Assembly (NCBI RefSeq): GCF_003721595.1
Contig: NZ_RJJR01000013.1
Location: forward strand, 62,001-126,000
Origin: Hanamia caeni
GTDB lineage: Bacteria > Bacteroidota > Bacteroidia > Chitinophagales > Chitinophagaceae
Reading direction: 5' to 3'
Length of the DNA: 64,000 nucleotides
Position numbers and translations under genes: made by a program. The stretch's first letter is position 1. Every line of letters starts with the position of its first letter. The notes under the pieces were generated by a model. The model saw only the letters and a program-made list of their open reading frames with translations. It made no database searches and was not told the DNA's origin. Positions 17,988 to 25,880 of the stretch are shown in pieces.

Positions 17988-19253
17988 ATGGCAGATAAAA
18001 TTCTGATGGATAAAAAAGGCAAATTGAATGTTACGGATCAGCCAACAATTCCATTTATTGAGGGCGATGGAATTGGCCCTGACATTTGGCAGGCGAGTGT
18101 ACGTGTCTTTGATGCGGCGGTTGAAAAGGCTTATCATCGAAAAAAGAAAATTAACTGGATGAAAGTTTTGGCGGGTGAAGAAGCTTTTAATAAAACAGGA
18201 GAATGGATGCCAAAGTCCACGATGGATGCGCTTAAAGAATACCTCGTGGCAATAAAAGGCCCGTTAACCACGCCAGTGGGAGGAGGAATTCGAAGCCTGA
18301 ATGTGATGCTGCGCCAGGAACTTGATTTGTACGTTTGCCTTAGGCCTATCAAATATTTTGAAGGAGTTCCGTCACCGATGTGGCAGCCGGAAAAAGTAAA
18401 CATGGTTATTTTCAGGGAAAATACCGAAGATATTTATGCAGGAATAGAATATATGACCGGCACGCCGGAAGCAAAAAAATTGTTGGATTTTTTACAAAAT
18501 GATTTGGGTGTAAAAAAAATTAGGTTTCCCGAAAGCACTTCATTCGGCATAAAAGTGGTGAGCAAAGAAGGCTCTGAAAGATTGATCCGCGCAGCTATTG
18601 AATATGCAATCGCAAATAAGCTTCCTTCAGTTACGTTGGTACATAAAGGCAACATCATGAAATTTACCGAAGGCGCTTTTAAAAACTGGGGTTATGAACT
18701 GGCACAGCGGGAATTTAAAAATGAAGTTTATACCTGGAACCAATGGGAAGCCACCAAAAAAGAACGAGGAGAAGCAGTGGCGAACGAAGATATGCGCATT
18801 GCTACAGTTGGAGGGAAAGTGATTATCAAAGATGCGATAGCTGATAATTTTTTGCAACAGGCATTGCTTGCCCCACAAGATTATTCCATCATCGCTACGC
18901 TAAATCTTAATGGCGATTATATCAGCGATGCATTGGCTGCTCAGGTAGGCGGCATCGGGATTGCGCCCGGGGCTAATATTAATTATTCAACAGGCCATGC
19001 CATATTTGAAGCAACGCATGGAACCGCGCCAAGATTTGCCAACACGAACAGCATGAATCCATCTTCATTAATTCTTAGCGGCGTGATGATGTTTGAATAT
19101 TTGGGATGGAGAGATGCCGCTGACATGGTTACGAATGCAGTTGGGAAAACAATCAGAAATAAAACAGTAACGATTGATTTTTACAACCTGATGAAAGGAG
19201 GAACTTTGCTAAAAACCAGCGAATTTGCAGATGCAGTAATTAGGAATTTGTAA
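17988..19253 (+). CDS. icd: Isocitrate dehydrogenase, Escherichia coli Icd type
   Basis: A 421-residue homodimeric isocitrate dehydrogenase of the prokaryotic subfamily: PFIEGDGIGPDIW, GGGIRSLNVMLRQELDLYVCLRP (isocitrate and phosphorylation-site serine loop), IFRENTEDIYAGIEY and HGTAPRFA. From memory of the E. coli enzyme, NADP contacts are Lys344, Tyr391 and Arg395. Here the first is Arg, but the last two appear as Ile and Asn (VTIDFYNLM). Cofactor choice is therefore uncertain. A second isocitrate dehydrogenase of another subfamily lies 650 bases downstream, with a toxin-antitoxin pair between. No aceK gene is present in this window. Confidence 0.94.
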   Translation: MADKILMDKKGKLNVTDQPTIPFIEGDGIGPDIWQASVRVFDAAVEKAYHRKKKINWMKVLAGEEAFNKTGEWMPKSTMDALKEYLVAIKGPLTTPVGGGIRSLNVMLRQELDLYVCLRPIKYFEGVPSPMWQPEKVNMVIFRENTEDIYAGIEYMTGTPEAKKLLDFLQNDLGVKKIRFPESTSFGIKVVSKEGSERLIRAAIEYAIANKLPSVTLVHKGNIMKFTEGAFKNWGYELAQREFKNEVYTWNQWEATKKERGEAVANEDMRIATVGGKVIIKDAIADNFLQQALLAPQDYSIIATLNLNGDYISDALAAQVGGIGIAPGANINYSTGHAIFEATHGTAPRFANTNSMNPSSLILSGVMMFEYLGWRDAADMVTNAVGKTIRNKTVTIDFYNLMKGGTLLKTSEFADAVIRNL

Positions 19254-19261
19254 GCAACCGA

Positions 19262-19291
19262 TGTGTATAGATTTGGGTATATTTGTGTATA
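19262..19291 (+). promoter_or_regulatory. vapBC promoter with tandem operator-like repeats
   Basis: TGTGTATA occurs at 19262-19269 and again at 19284-19291, 22 bases apart (about two helical turns). They bracket a TAnnTTTG box, TATATTTG, at 19278-19285. The antitoxin ATG is at 19306, leaving a leader of about 15 bases. Antitoxins of this type usually repress their own promoter, so these are likely VapB or VapBC sites (inference). Confidence 0.5.
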
Positions 19292-19305
19292 AAAAATTTT
19301 AAACC

Positions 19306-19515
19306 ATGCGGACAAATATTGAAATAGATGATAAACTTTTGGAAGAAGCGATTAAATTAACCGGGTCAAAAAGTAAGAAAGAAATGGTTAATCGGGCGTT
19401 GGAAGAGATAATCAGAACCGAAAAAATAAAAAAGCTCCGTTCACTAAGAGGCAAAATAAAATGGGAAGGAAATCTTGAAGAAATGAGAACTTATGATAAG
19501 TGGGACAATCATTGA
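19306..19515 (+). CDS. vapB: VapB-type antitoxin
   Basis: A 69-residue antitoxin. The N-terminal MRTNIEIDDKLLEEAIKLTGSKSKKEMVNRALEEII is a ribbon-helix-helix DNA-binding unit. The C-terminal LRSLRGKIKWEGNLEEMRTYD is the toxin-wrapping segment typical of VapB partners of PIN toxins. It would neutralise VapC and repress the operon. It overlaps the toxin start by 23 bases in another frame, which points to coupled translation. Confidence 0.88.
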   Translation: MRTNIEIDDKLLEEAIKLTGSKSKKEMVNRALEEIIRTEKIKKLRSLRGKIKWEGNLEEMRTYDKWDNH

Positions 19516-19918
19516 CACCAGTGTTTGGATTGATTATTTCAATACAATAACTAGTAACGAAACAAATACTGCCGATAAGCTTCTTGAAGACAAATCTGTT
19601 ATCATTTTACCTGTAATCTTGCAAGAAATTCTTCAAGGCATAAGAGAAAAAGAAACCTTTGATTCTGTTAAAGGACTTTTACTATCGCTTGATTTCTTTC
19701 AGTTCAATGGAATAGAAACGGCCATTGATGCAGCATCATTGTATAGATTTCTAAAGACGAAAAGAGTCACGGTAAGAAAGCCTAACGATTGTTTAATAGC
19801 AGTAATTTGTATTAACAACAATATTCCACTTCTCCACAATGACAAAGATTTTGATAATATTGCAAAACATACTTCACTAAAAATTTATAAAACAGAAAAA
19901 TGGCAAAAATTAAAGTAG
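19493..19918 (+). CDS. vapC: VapC toxin, PIN-domain ribonuclease
   Basis: A 141-residue PIN-domain endoribonuclease. The four acidic metal ligands are visible: Asp8 in TIIDTSVWIDYF, Glu45 in ILQEILQGI, Asp99 in KPNDCLIA and Asp117 in LLHNDKDFD. All are intact, so the toxin should be active. VapC toxins cleave tRNA or rRNA when released from VapB. Its stop codon lies inside the next gene: the last 19 bases overlap the start of the second isocitrate dehydrogenase, so the toxin's C-terminal residues QKLK are read from that gene's first codons. Confidence 0.9.
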   Translation: MISGTIIDTSVWIDYFNTITSNETNTADKLLEDKSVIILPVILQEILQGIREKETFDSVKGLLLSLDFFQFNGIETAIDAASLYRFLKTKRVTVRKPNDCLIAVICINNNIPLLHNDKDFDNIAKHTSLKIYKTEKWQKLK

Positions 19919-21138
19919 CAAACCCGGTAGTAGAAATGGATGGTGATGAAATGACCAGAGTAATCTGGAAATTTATTAAAGAACAATTGATACTTCCTTA
20001 TGTAGATGTGGATATAAAATATTTTGATTTGGGAATTCAACACCGCGAAGAAACGGATGACCAGGTGACAATTGATGCAGCTAATGCAATTAAAAAATAT
20101 GGCGTGGGTATTAAATGCGCAACCATTACTCCGGATGAAGCGCGGGTAAAAGAATTTGGATTGAAGCATATGTGGAAAAGCCCTAACGGAACCATTCGTA
20201 ATATTTTGGACGGTACTGTTTTCCGCGAGCCGATTGTGATGAAAAATGTGCCACGACTGGTTCCTAACTGGACAGCGCCGATTATTATAGGCCGTCATGC
20301 GTTTGGTGATCAATATCGCGCAACGGATACTGTTATTAAAGGAAAGGGGAAATTGACGATGACTTTCACTCCTGAAAATGGCGAACCACAAACTTTCGAG
20401 GTACACGAGTTCAACGGGGATGGCGTAGCAATGTGCATGTATAATGTAGATAAAAGCATCGAAGGCTTCGCAAGAAGTTGTTTCAATATGGCTTTAAATA
20501 AAAAATGGCCTTTATACCTTTCTACTAAAAACACCATTCTAAAAAAATATGACGGACGCTTTAAGGACATTTTTCAAACGATTTACGAAAATGAATTTAA
20601 AACACAGTTTGACGAAGCCAATATAACTTATGAACACCGGCTGATCGATGACATGGTTGCGAGCGCATTGAAATGGCACGGCAATTTTATCTGGGCTTGT
20701 AAGAATTATGACGGCGATGTGCAAAGCGATACTTTGGCGCAAGGCTTTGGATCGTTGGGTTTGATGACTTCTGTTTTAATAACTCCAGATGGGAAAACTC
20801 TTGAGGCAGAAGCCGCCCATGGAACGGTTACAAGGCATTACCGTGAACATGAGAAGGGAAATCCTACCTCAACAAACCCCATTGCTTCTATATTTGCATG
20901 GACAAGAGGCCTGGCCTTCAGGGGGAAAATTGATAATAATCAACAATTAATTCAGTTCGCTGATGCGCTGGAAAAAGTATGTATTGAAACAGTTGAAAGT
21001 GGTAAAATGACCAAAGACCTGGCCATGTGTATCAGTGGTAGCAAGGTTTCGCACGGTAAAGACTATTTATATACGGAAGAATTTTTGAAGGCCATCAATG
21101 ACAATCTGAAAGAAAAATTAAATGAAATCACCGGATAG
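19900..21138 (+). CDS. NADP-dependent isocitrate dehydrogenase, eukaryotic-type subfamily
   Basis: A 412-residue enzyme of the IDH1/IDH2-like subfamily, quite unlike the Icd encoded at 17988. Family marks: NPVVEMDGDEMTRVIW, KYFDLGIQHREETDDQVT, KSPNGTIRNILDGTVFREPI, YDGRFKDIFQTIYE, RLIDDMVASALKWHGNFIWACKNYDGDVQSD and EAAHGTVTRHYREHEKG. Members use NADP and are homodimers in the cytosol. It oxidises isocitrate to 2-oxoglutarate, the same reaction as the neighbour. Its start overlaps the end of vapC. Confidence 0.95.
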   Translation: MAKIKVANPVVEMDGDEMTRVIWKFIKEQLILPYVDVDIKYFDLGIQHREETDDQVTIDAANAIKKYGVGIKCATITPDEARVKEFGLKHMWKSPNGTIRNILDGTVFREPIVMKNVPRLVPNWTAPIIIGRHAFGDQYRATDTVIKGKGKLTMTFTPENGEPQTFEVHEFNGDGVAMCMYNVDKSIEGFARSCFNMALNKKWPLYLSTKNTILKKYDGRFKDIFQTIYENEFKTQFDEANITYEHRLIDDMVASALKWHGNFIWACKNYDGDVQSDTLAQGFGSLGLMTSVLITPDGKTLEAEAAHGTVTRHYREHEKGNPTSTNPIASIFAWTRGLAFRGKIDNNQQLIQFADALEKVCIETVESGKMTKDLAMCISGSKVSHGKDYLYTEEFLKAINDNLKEKLNEITG

Positions 21139-21471
21139 TGAATCTCATTACTTTTTTTTCACAAATTAGGAACAAAATTTGTAGCAAATTTTACCGGCGA
21201 ATTACTTCTGGAATGCATGTATTCATTCGATAGAATCAGATATAGAATTAAAAAAGCTGGAGTTTGGACAAGAAATTATAACATTGTTCGTTATAGTTCT
21301 GAAATTGCTTTGACAAATCAACAAAAATATCTCTATTGATTTTTCCTAATATTTGCAATAAGGAAGGATTTATTAGCTTTAAAAAAGTTATTAGAATAAT
21401 TTTTGGAGTTGACTATAAACGAGTTCTTTATCGCTCCACGGTTGTAAAAGCAGGTCAATCAAATATTTAAG
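21139..21471 (+). other. 333-base gap without a clear gene
   Basis: AT-rich sequence between the second isocitrate dehydrogenase and the receiver gene. It contains one 40-codon open frame (21217-21339, starting MYSFDRIRYRIKKAG) that I do not recognise and would not call a gene. It also has a weak hairpin near 21162-21183 (ACAAATT with AATTTGT, without a T-run). No repeat copy, tRNA or promoter box of good match was seen. Confidence 0.5.
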
Positions 21472-21840
21472 ATGTCCAAAATTCTAGTTGTTGACGATGA
21501 TATTGATATATTATCCGTAATGGAAATCCTTCTTTCTATGAAAGGCTTTGACGTTGAAGTTACCTCAAGAGGTGAAAACACGCTTCCTAAAATTGAAAGC
21601 TTTAAGCCCGATCTCATATTGTTAGACGTCCTGATTTCAGGATATGATGGCCGTACAATTTGCAAACAATTAAAATCCAACCAGGCCACCTGCCACATTC
21701 CCGTAATCATGTTTTCCGCGCACCCCGGGGCTGCTGCTACTATTAAAGATTACGGCGCTGACGATTTTATTTCAAAGCCATTTGACGTAAATAACCTAAT
21801 GCAGAAGGTAAATTATCAATTAAGCCTCCAATCCAATTGA
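21472..21840 (+). CDS. Stand-alone response regulator receiver domain
   Basis: A 122-residue CheY-like receiver with no output domain. The acidic pocket is KILVVDDDID (Asp8-Asp10), the phosphate-accepting residue is Asp52 in LILLDVLISGYDGR, and the conserved lysine is in FISKPFDV. Such single-domain regulators pass phosphate on or act by protein contact. No histidine kinase gene lies in this window. The stop codon runs straight into a copy of the 33-base repeat. Confidence 0.92.
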   Translation: MSKILVVDDDIDILSVMEILLSMKGFDVEVTSRGENTLPKIESFKPDLILLDVLISGYDGRTICKQLKSNQATCHIPVIMFSAHPGAAATIKDYGADDFISKPFDVNNLMQKVNYQLSLQSN

Positions 21841-21872
21841 AATTAAAATATTGATTATTTATCAGTTTACTG
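21840..21872 (+). repeat. 33-base intergenic repeat, copy 6
   Basis: AAATTAAAATA, then TTGA, TTATTTATCA and GTTTACTG. It fills the 41-base gap between two converging genes: its first base is the last base of the receiver stop codon, and it ends 9 bases before the ABC gene stop (21882). Confidence 0.75.
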
Positions 21873-21881
21873 GGGTAGGAA

Positions 21882-22499
21882 TCATTTATATATCCTTATG
21901 TCCAGTATTTCGTCGCAAAACGAATATTCATTCTTATCATTACTGCTTACGATAAGCAACCGGTTATGGCAAAATTTTTTAATCAGCTCGTGATACAGCA
22001 ATATGCCTTCCTCATCAAGATTGGTCAGCGGTTCGTCTAACAAAATTATTGGTACATTGCTTAGAATGGCCTGTGCAATCTTTACGCGTTGCTTCATGCC
22101 GCTGCTATAGTACCTTATTTGCTTATGAGCCGCATTTTTCAGCCCTGAAACTTCGATTATTTTTTGAGTATCCAACCCTTCAAGCCAGCCTTTCATCTTT
22201 TGATGAAAAGTGAAAAACTCTGTCAAAGTCATCTCTTCAATTACTTCAAGGTAGGGAGCGGCAAAAGCAATTTTTTGAAAAATATTTTCGGAGACTATCG
22301 CTGTATCGTTTTCTACATAACTGATCTTTCCCTCATTAAAAATAGTCGCTCCTGAAATAATTTGCAAAAGGGTGGATTTGCCCGAGCCATTGGGGCCAAT
22401 AATGGCATAATGTTTTTTAGCATGAAAATCAAAATCAAGATTACGGAAAATCCAATCGTGGTTGTAGCGTTTGCCTATTTTGGTAAGACTAATTTTCAT
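21882..22499 (-). CDS. ABC transporter ATP-binding protein, lipid A operon
   Basis: A 205-residue lone ABC ATPase: Walker A IIGPNGSGKSTLL, signature YYSSGMKQRVKIAQAI, Walker B IILLDEPLTNLD, then a serine (SSND) where the H-loop histidine would normally be, which may weaken hydrolysis. No permease gene is nearby. The start overlaps the lpxA stop by 11 bases, so it belongs to the lpx operon. A role in moving an envelope lipid or part is plausible but not shown. Confidence 0.88.
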   Translation of the reverse strand: MKISLTKIGKRYNHDWIFRNLDFDFHAKKHYAIIGPNGSGKSTLLQIISGATIFNEGKISYVENDTAIVSENIFQKIAFAAPYLEVIEEMTLTEFFTFHQKMKGWLEGLDTQKIIEVSGLKNAAHKQIRYYSSGMKQRVKIAQAILSNVPIILLDEPLTNLDEEGILLYHELIKKFCHNRLLIVSSNDKNEYSFCDEILDIRIYK

Positions 22500-23286
22500 C
22501 CATATTTTCTTTGGAAGAAACTTTTAAAATCCCCCGCTTGCTTGCTTTAATAAACCTGAGGATTTCAGCTTTTTCTTCTGAATCCGGCAAATCTTTTTCG
22601 ATGATCTGTGTGGCCTGGCTTATGTTTAGCCCCCGCAGGTAAATATTTCTGTAGATTTCTGAGATGCTGTTTATTCTTTCAGACGAAAATCCCCGCCGTT
22701 GCAAGCCAACTGAATTGACTCCTACATAGCTCAAAGGGCTGCGGCCTGCCTTAATAAAAGGAGGCACATCCTTGATTATTTCAGTACCACCGGCAATATA
22801 AGTGTGTGCACCGATTTTAGAAAATTGAATGGCCGCGGCCATTCCGCCGATTATTGCATGATCGCCTATTTCAACATGACCGGCAAGTTGCACGGAATTG
22901 GCAATAATCACATGGTTTCCTATAATGCAATCGTGGGCGATATGGGAATAAGCCATCAGCAAACAATCACTGCCTACTACGGTTCTCCATTTATCTTTCG
23001 TTCCCCGGTTGATGGTAACACATTCTCTGATGGTGGTATTGTCGCCTATTTCAACCACTGTGTCTTCACCGTCAAATTTAAGGTCCTGTGGAATAGCGCC
23101 CACTACAGCTCCGGGAAAGATCTTACATCCTTTTCCTATGGAAACCTTTTCCATTATAACTGCATGTGACATTACATGAGTGCCATCTTTAATAATTACA
23201 TCATTTCCAATTACTGCAAAGGGATTTACAATCACATCATTGCCTAATTGTGCATTTGGATGTATATGTGCGAGGGGGCTTATCAT
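22489..23286 (-). CDS. lpxA: UDP-N-acetylglucosamine acyltransferase LpxA
   Basis: A 265-residue left-handed beta-helix acyltransferase, first step of lipid A synthesis: it transfers a 3-hydroxyacyl chain from acyl carrier protein to UDP-GlcNAc. Hexapeptide repeats run from residue 1 to about 190 (IHPNAQLGNDVIVNPFAVIG onward), with AYSHIAHDCIIGNHVIIANS containing the catalytic histidine, then a helical C-terminal domain (NSVGLQRRGFSSERI). It starts 2 bases after lpxC-fabZ ends and overlaps the next gene. Confidence 0.96.
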   Translation of the reverse strand: MISPLAHIHPNAQLGNDVIVNPFAVIGNDVIIKDGTHVMSHAVIMEKVSIGKGCKIFPGAVVGAIPQDLKFDGEDTVVEIGDNTTIRECVTINRGTKDKWRTVVGSDCLLMAYSHIAHDCIIGNHVIIANSVQLAGHVEIGDHAIIGGMAAAIQFSKIGAHTYIAGGTEIIKDVPPFIKAGRSPLSYVGVNSVGLQRRGFSSERINSISEIYRNIYLRGLNISQATQIIEKDLPDSEEKAEILRFIKASKRGILKVSSKENMDEN

Positions 23287-23287
23287 A

Positions 23288-24715
23288 TTACGGATTGGGT
23301 CGTTTAACTATTTGAGCAATTAAAATGGCTTCAGTTACAATTTTATCACCAACATATACTGTTCCTTTCATTTCACAGATTCCACGACGAATAGGATGCA
23401 ACAATTCCATTTTGAGTATCAAAGTATCTCCCGGAACAACCTTTTGCTTGAATTTGCAATTATCTATTTTAAGAAAATAGGTATCGTACTTGTCTTTTGT
23501 ATTTTGAGGAATGGCGATAAAACCACCGGCCTGGGCAAGGGCCTCAGCAAGCAGCACGCCCGGCATCACAGAATTGCCTGGAAAATGCCCCTGAAAAAAA
23601 GGTTCATTATAGGTTACGTTTTTAATGGCTACCACATGGGTCTCTGTAAGTTCTATGATTTTGTCAACCATCAGGAACGGATAACGGTGCGGTAGCGTTT
23701 TTTCAATATCCTGTATATCTAGAACCGGAGGGATATTGGGATCATATTTTGGAATATCCTGCCTGAACTTGTATTTTTTAATGTGCTCCTTTATTTTTTT
23801 GGCAAATTTTATATTTGACGAATGGCCCGGGCGGTTGGCGATAATATGTGCCTTGAAGGGATAGCCTACGAGTGCTAAATCTCCTACTACGTCTAACAAT
23901 TTATGACGTGCAGGCTCGTTTGGAAACCGAAGTGTTAGATTGTTCAAAATTCCCGCCTCTGAAACTTTTACATCATTCTTGTGAAAAATCTTCGAAATTC
24001 GCTTTACCTGGGCATCATCTACGGGCTTGTCTACAACCACGATGGCATTATTAATATCTCCACCCTTGATGAGATCGTTGTCAATAAGTTGTTCCAGTTC
24101 ATGAAAAAAACAAAAAGTGCGGCTCGGAGCCACTTCGTGTTTAAAATCTTTGAGGTCTTTTAAGTCTGCATGCTGCGTTCCTAATACAGGTGAGTTAAAA
24201 TCAATCAGGGCGTTGATTCGATACCCGTTGTAGGGTAGCGCTACCATTTCCACTTTTTTGTCTTCATCCACAAAAGAAATATTATGCTGAATCTTATAAT
24301 AAATCTTTTCTGCGTCTTGTTTCTGAATTCCTGCTTTGGATAAATGGTCAATAAAAACCTGGGCGCTTCCATCCAGGATTGGCACTTCTTCCCCATTTAT
24401 TTCAATCAGCGCGTTGTCTATTTGCATACCCATCAGAGCAGCCATCAGGTGTTCTATGGTTCCTATTCGCGCTCCGTTTGATTCTATAGTTGTACTTCTG
24501 TTGGTTTCAATCACATTATCCACATCAGCCTTAACAACAGGTTTGCCCGGCAGGTCAACTCTTTGGAAATTGATGCCGGTGCCAGGTTCAGCGGGTTTAA
24601 TGTTTATTGTAACTGATTGCCCCGTATGGATTCCCGCTCCTGAAATAGTTACTGGTTCTTTAAGGGTATGCTGGAAATGATTCTCTTTAGAGTTAAACGA
24701 TTGTCCCATGGGCAC
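23288..24715 (-). CDS. lpxC: Bifunctional LpxC deacetylase / FabZ dehydratase
   Basis: A 475-residue fusion typical of Bacteroidota. Residues 1-310 are LpxC, the zinc UDP-3-O-acyl-GlcNAc deacetylase that commits to lipid A: SGAGIHTGQSV, TIEHLMAALMGMQIDNA and HKLLDVVGDLALVG with zinc ligands. Residues about 325-475 are FabZ, 3-hydroxyacyl-ACP dehydratase: LPHRYPFLMVDKI and QGHFPGNSVMPGVLLAEALAQAGG. The fusion ties fatty acid elongation to the first committed lipid A step, since both compete for 3-hydroxyacyl-ACP. Second gene of the lpxD-lpxC/fabZ-lpxA operon. Confidence 0.97.
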   Translation of the reverse strand: MPMGQSFNSKENHFQHTLKEPVTISGAGIHTGQSVTINIKPAEPGTGINFQRVDLPGKPVVKADVDNVIETNRSTTIESNGARIGTIEHLMAALMGMQIDNALIEINGEEVPILDGSAQVFIDHLSKAGIQKQDAEKIYYKIQHNISFVDEDKKVEMVALPYNGYRINALIDFNSPVLGTQHADLKDLKDFKHEVAPSRTFCFFHELEQLIDNDLIKGGDINNAIVVVDKPVDDAQVKRISKIFHKNDVKVSEAGILNNLTLRFPNEPARHKLLDVVGDLALVGYPFKAHIIANRPGHSSNIKFAKKIKEHIKKYKFRQDIPKYDPNIPPVLDIQDIEKTLPHRYPFLMVDKIIELTETHVVAIKNVTYNEPFFQGHFPGNSVMPGVLLAEALAQAGGFIAIPQNTKDKYDTYFLKIDNCKFKQKVVPGDTLILKMELLHPIRRGICEMKGTVYVGDKIVTEAILIAQIVKRPNP

Positions 24716-24783
24716 GAAAATATGAAAAGAAATTTTTTAAATAGTGAAAAGGGAACGAAAATTGAAATTTATGAGTGTTGCCA

Positions 24784-25845
24784 TTAGCCGGTTATGTTTT
24801 CCTTCCTTAGCTGTTCTACGAGTTCTTCCAGGTTTTTAATTCTTTTTTCAAGATTTGGAAGATTTCTACTTAAGATTTGACTTCTTAGTGACTGAGTATA
24901 ATCATAGGCAGGGGAACCAGTTACAGCAGTGTTTACCGTTTTAATAGATTTGGCCACCCCGCTTTGTGCGTTAATTTTTGTACCATCTGCAATCTGGATA
25001 TGCCCTACAATGCCTGCCTGGCCCCCAATCATTACATTTTTGCCAATTTTTGTGCTTCCACTGATACCGGATTGAGCGGCTATCACGGTGTTCATTCCGA
25101 TTTCTACGTTGTGGGCTACCTGTATCAGGTTATCGAGTTTCGCACCGGTTTTGATGATGGTTGACCCCAAAGTGGATCTGTCTATTGTAGTGTTGGCTCC
25201 TATTTCCACATTATCCTGGATAACTACATTTCCTATCTGGGGCACTTTTTTAAAACTGCCGTCCTTTTGAGGAGCATATCCAAAGCCATCACCACCAATT
25301 ACACAACCTGCATGAATAGAAACATTTTTACCTATTTCACAATCATGATGAATTTTTACGCCCGGGTAAATAATGCTCTTGTCGCCGATGGTTACGTTAT
25401 CACCCAAAAATACCTGGGGATAGATTTTGACATCTTTGCCGATTTTTACCTTTTCGCCGATGTAAGTGAATGCGCCTACAAATACATTTTCACCCAAAAC
25501 TGCAGATGAAGAAATGTAAGAAGGATCCTGGATGCCGGTAAGATTGGCTTTAGCAAGTTCGGCATAAGCCGTAAGTATCACCGCAAAAGAAGAATACGCA
25601 TCCGGCACACGAATCAAAGTAGACTGTAACTCTTTTTCTAATTCGAGTGAATCATTGATGATAATAACGGAAGCCTGTGTTGAATATATAAATTCTTCAT
25701 ATTTTGGATTGGCTAAAAAAGCAAGCTGCCCCTGCGTGGCTTCTTCCAGTTTACCAAAAGAAGAAACTGACACTTCCGGATCCCCTTCAATTGTTCCATT
25801 AATTAATTCAGCTATTTGTTTTGCGGTAAACTGCATCGGCCACAC
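24784..25845 (-). CDS. lpxD: UDP-3-O-acylglucosamine N-acyltransferase LpxD
   Basis: A 353-residue N-acyltransferase, third step of lipid A synthesis. It has an N-terminal uridine-binding domain (FTAKQIAELINGTIEGDPEVSV), then a long hexapeptide beta-helix (about residues 105-300, e.g. IYPGVKIHHDCEIGKNVSIHAGCVIGGDGFGY with the catalytic histidine region, and DNLIQVAHNVEIG), then a C-terminal coiled helix (RNLPNLEKRIKNLEELVEQLRKE). Encoded 68 bases upstream of lpxC-fabZ and downstream of the HD gene. Confidence 0.96.
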   Translation of the reverse strand: MWPMQFTAKQIAELINGTIEGDPEVSVSSFGKLEEATQGQLAFLANPKYEEFIYSTQASVIIINDSLELEKELQSTLIRVPDAYSSFAVILTAYAELAKANLTGIQDPSYISSSAVLGENVFVGAFTYIGEKVKIGKDVKIYPQVFLGDNVTIGDKSIIYPGVKIHHDCEIGKNVSIHAGCVIGGDGFGYAPQKDGSFKKVPQIGNVVIQDNVEIGANTTIDRSTLGSTIIKTGAKLDNLIQVAHNVEIGMNTVIAAQSGISGSTKIGKNVMIGGQAGIVGHIQIADGTKINAQSGVAKSIKTVNTAVTGSPAYDYTQSLRSQILSRNLPNLEKRIKNLEELVEQLRKENITG

Positions 25846-25880
25846 TTGTTTTGTGATAATAAAAATTTAAAATTAAGCCA

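Noticed and set aside
24336..24680. 114-codon plus-strand open frame
   Set aside because: Exact shadow of the lpxC coding sequence; no independent start signal or family likeness.
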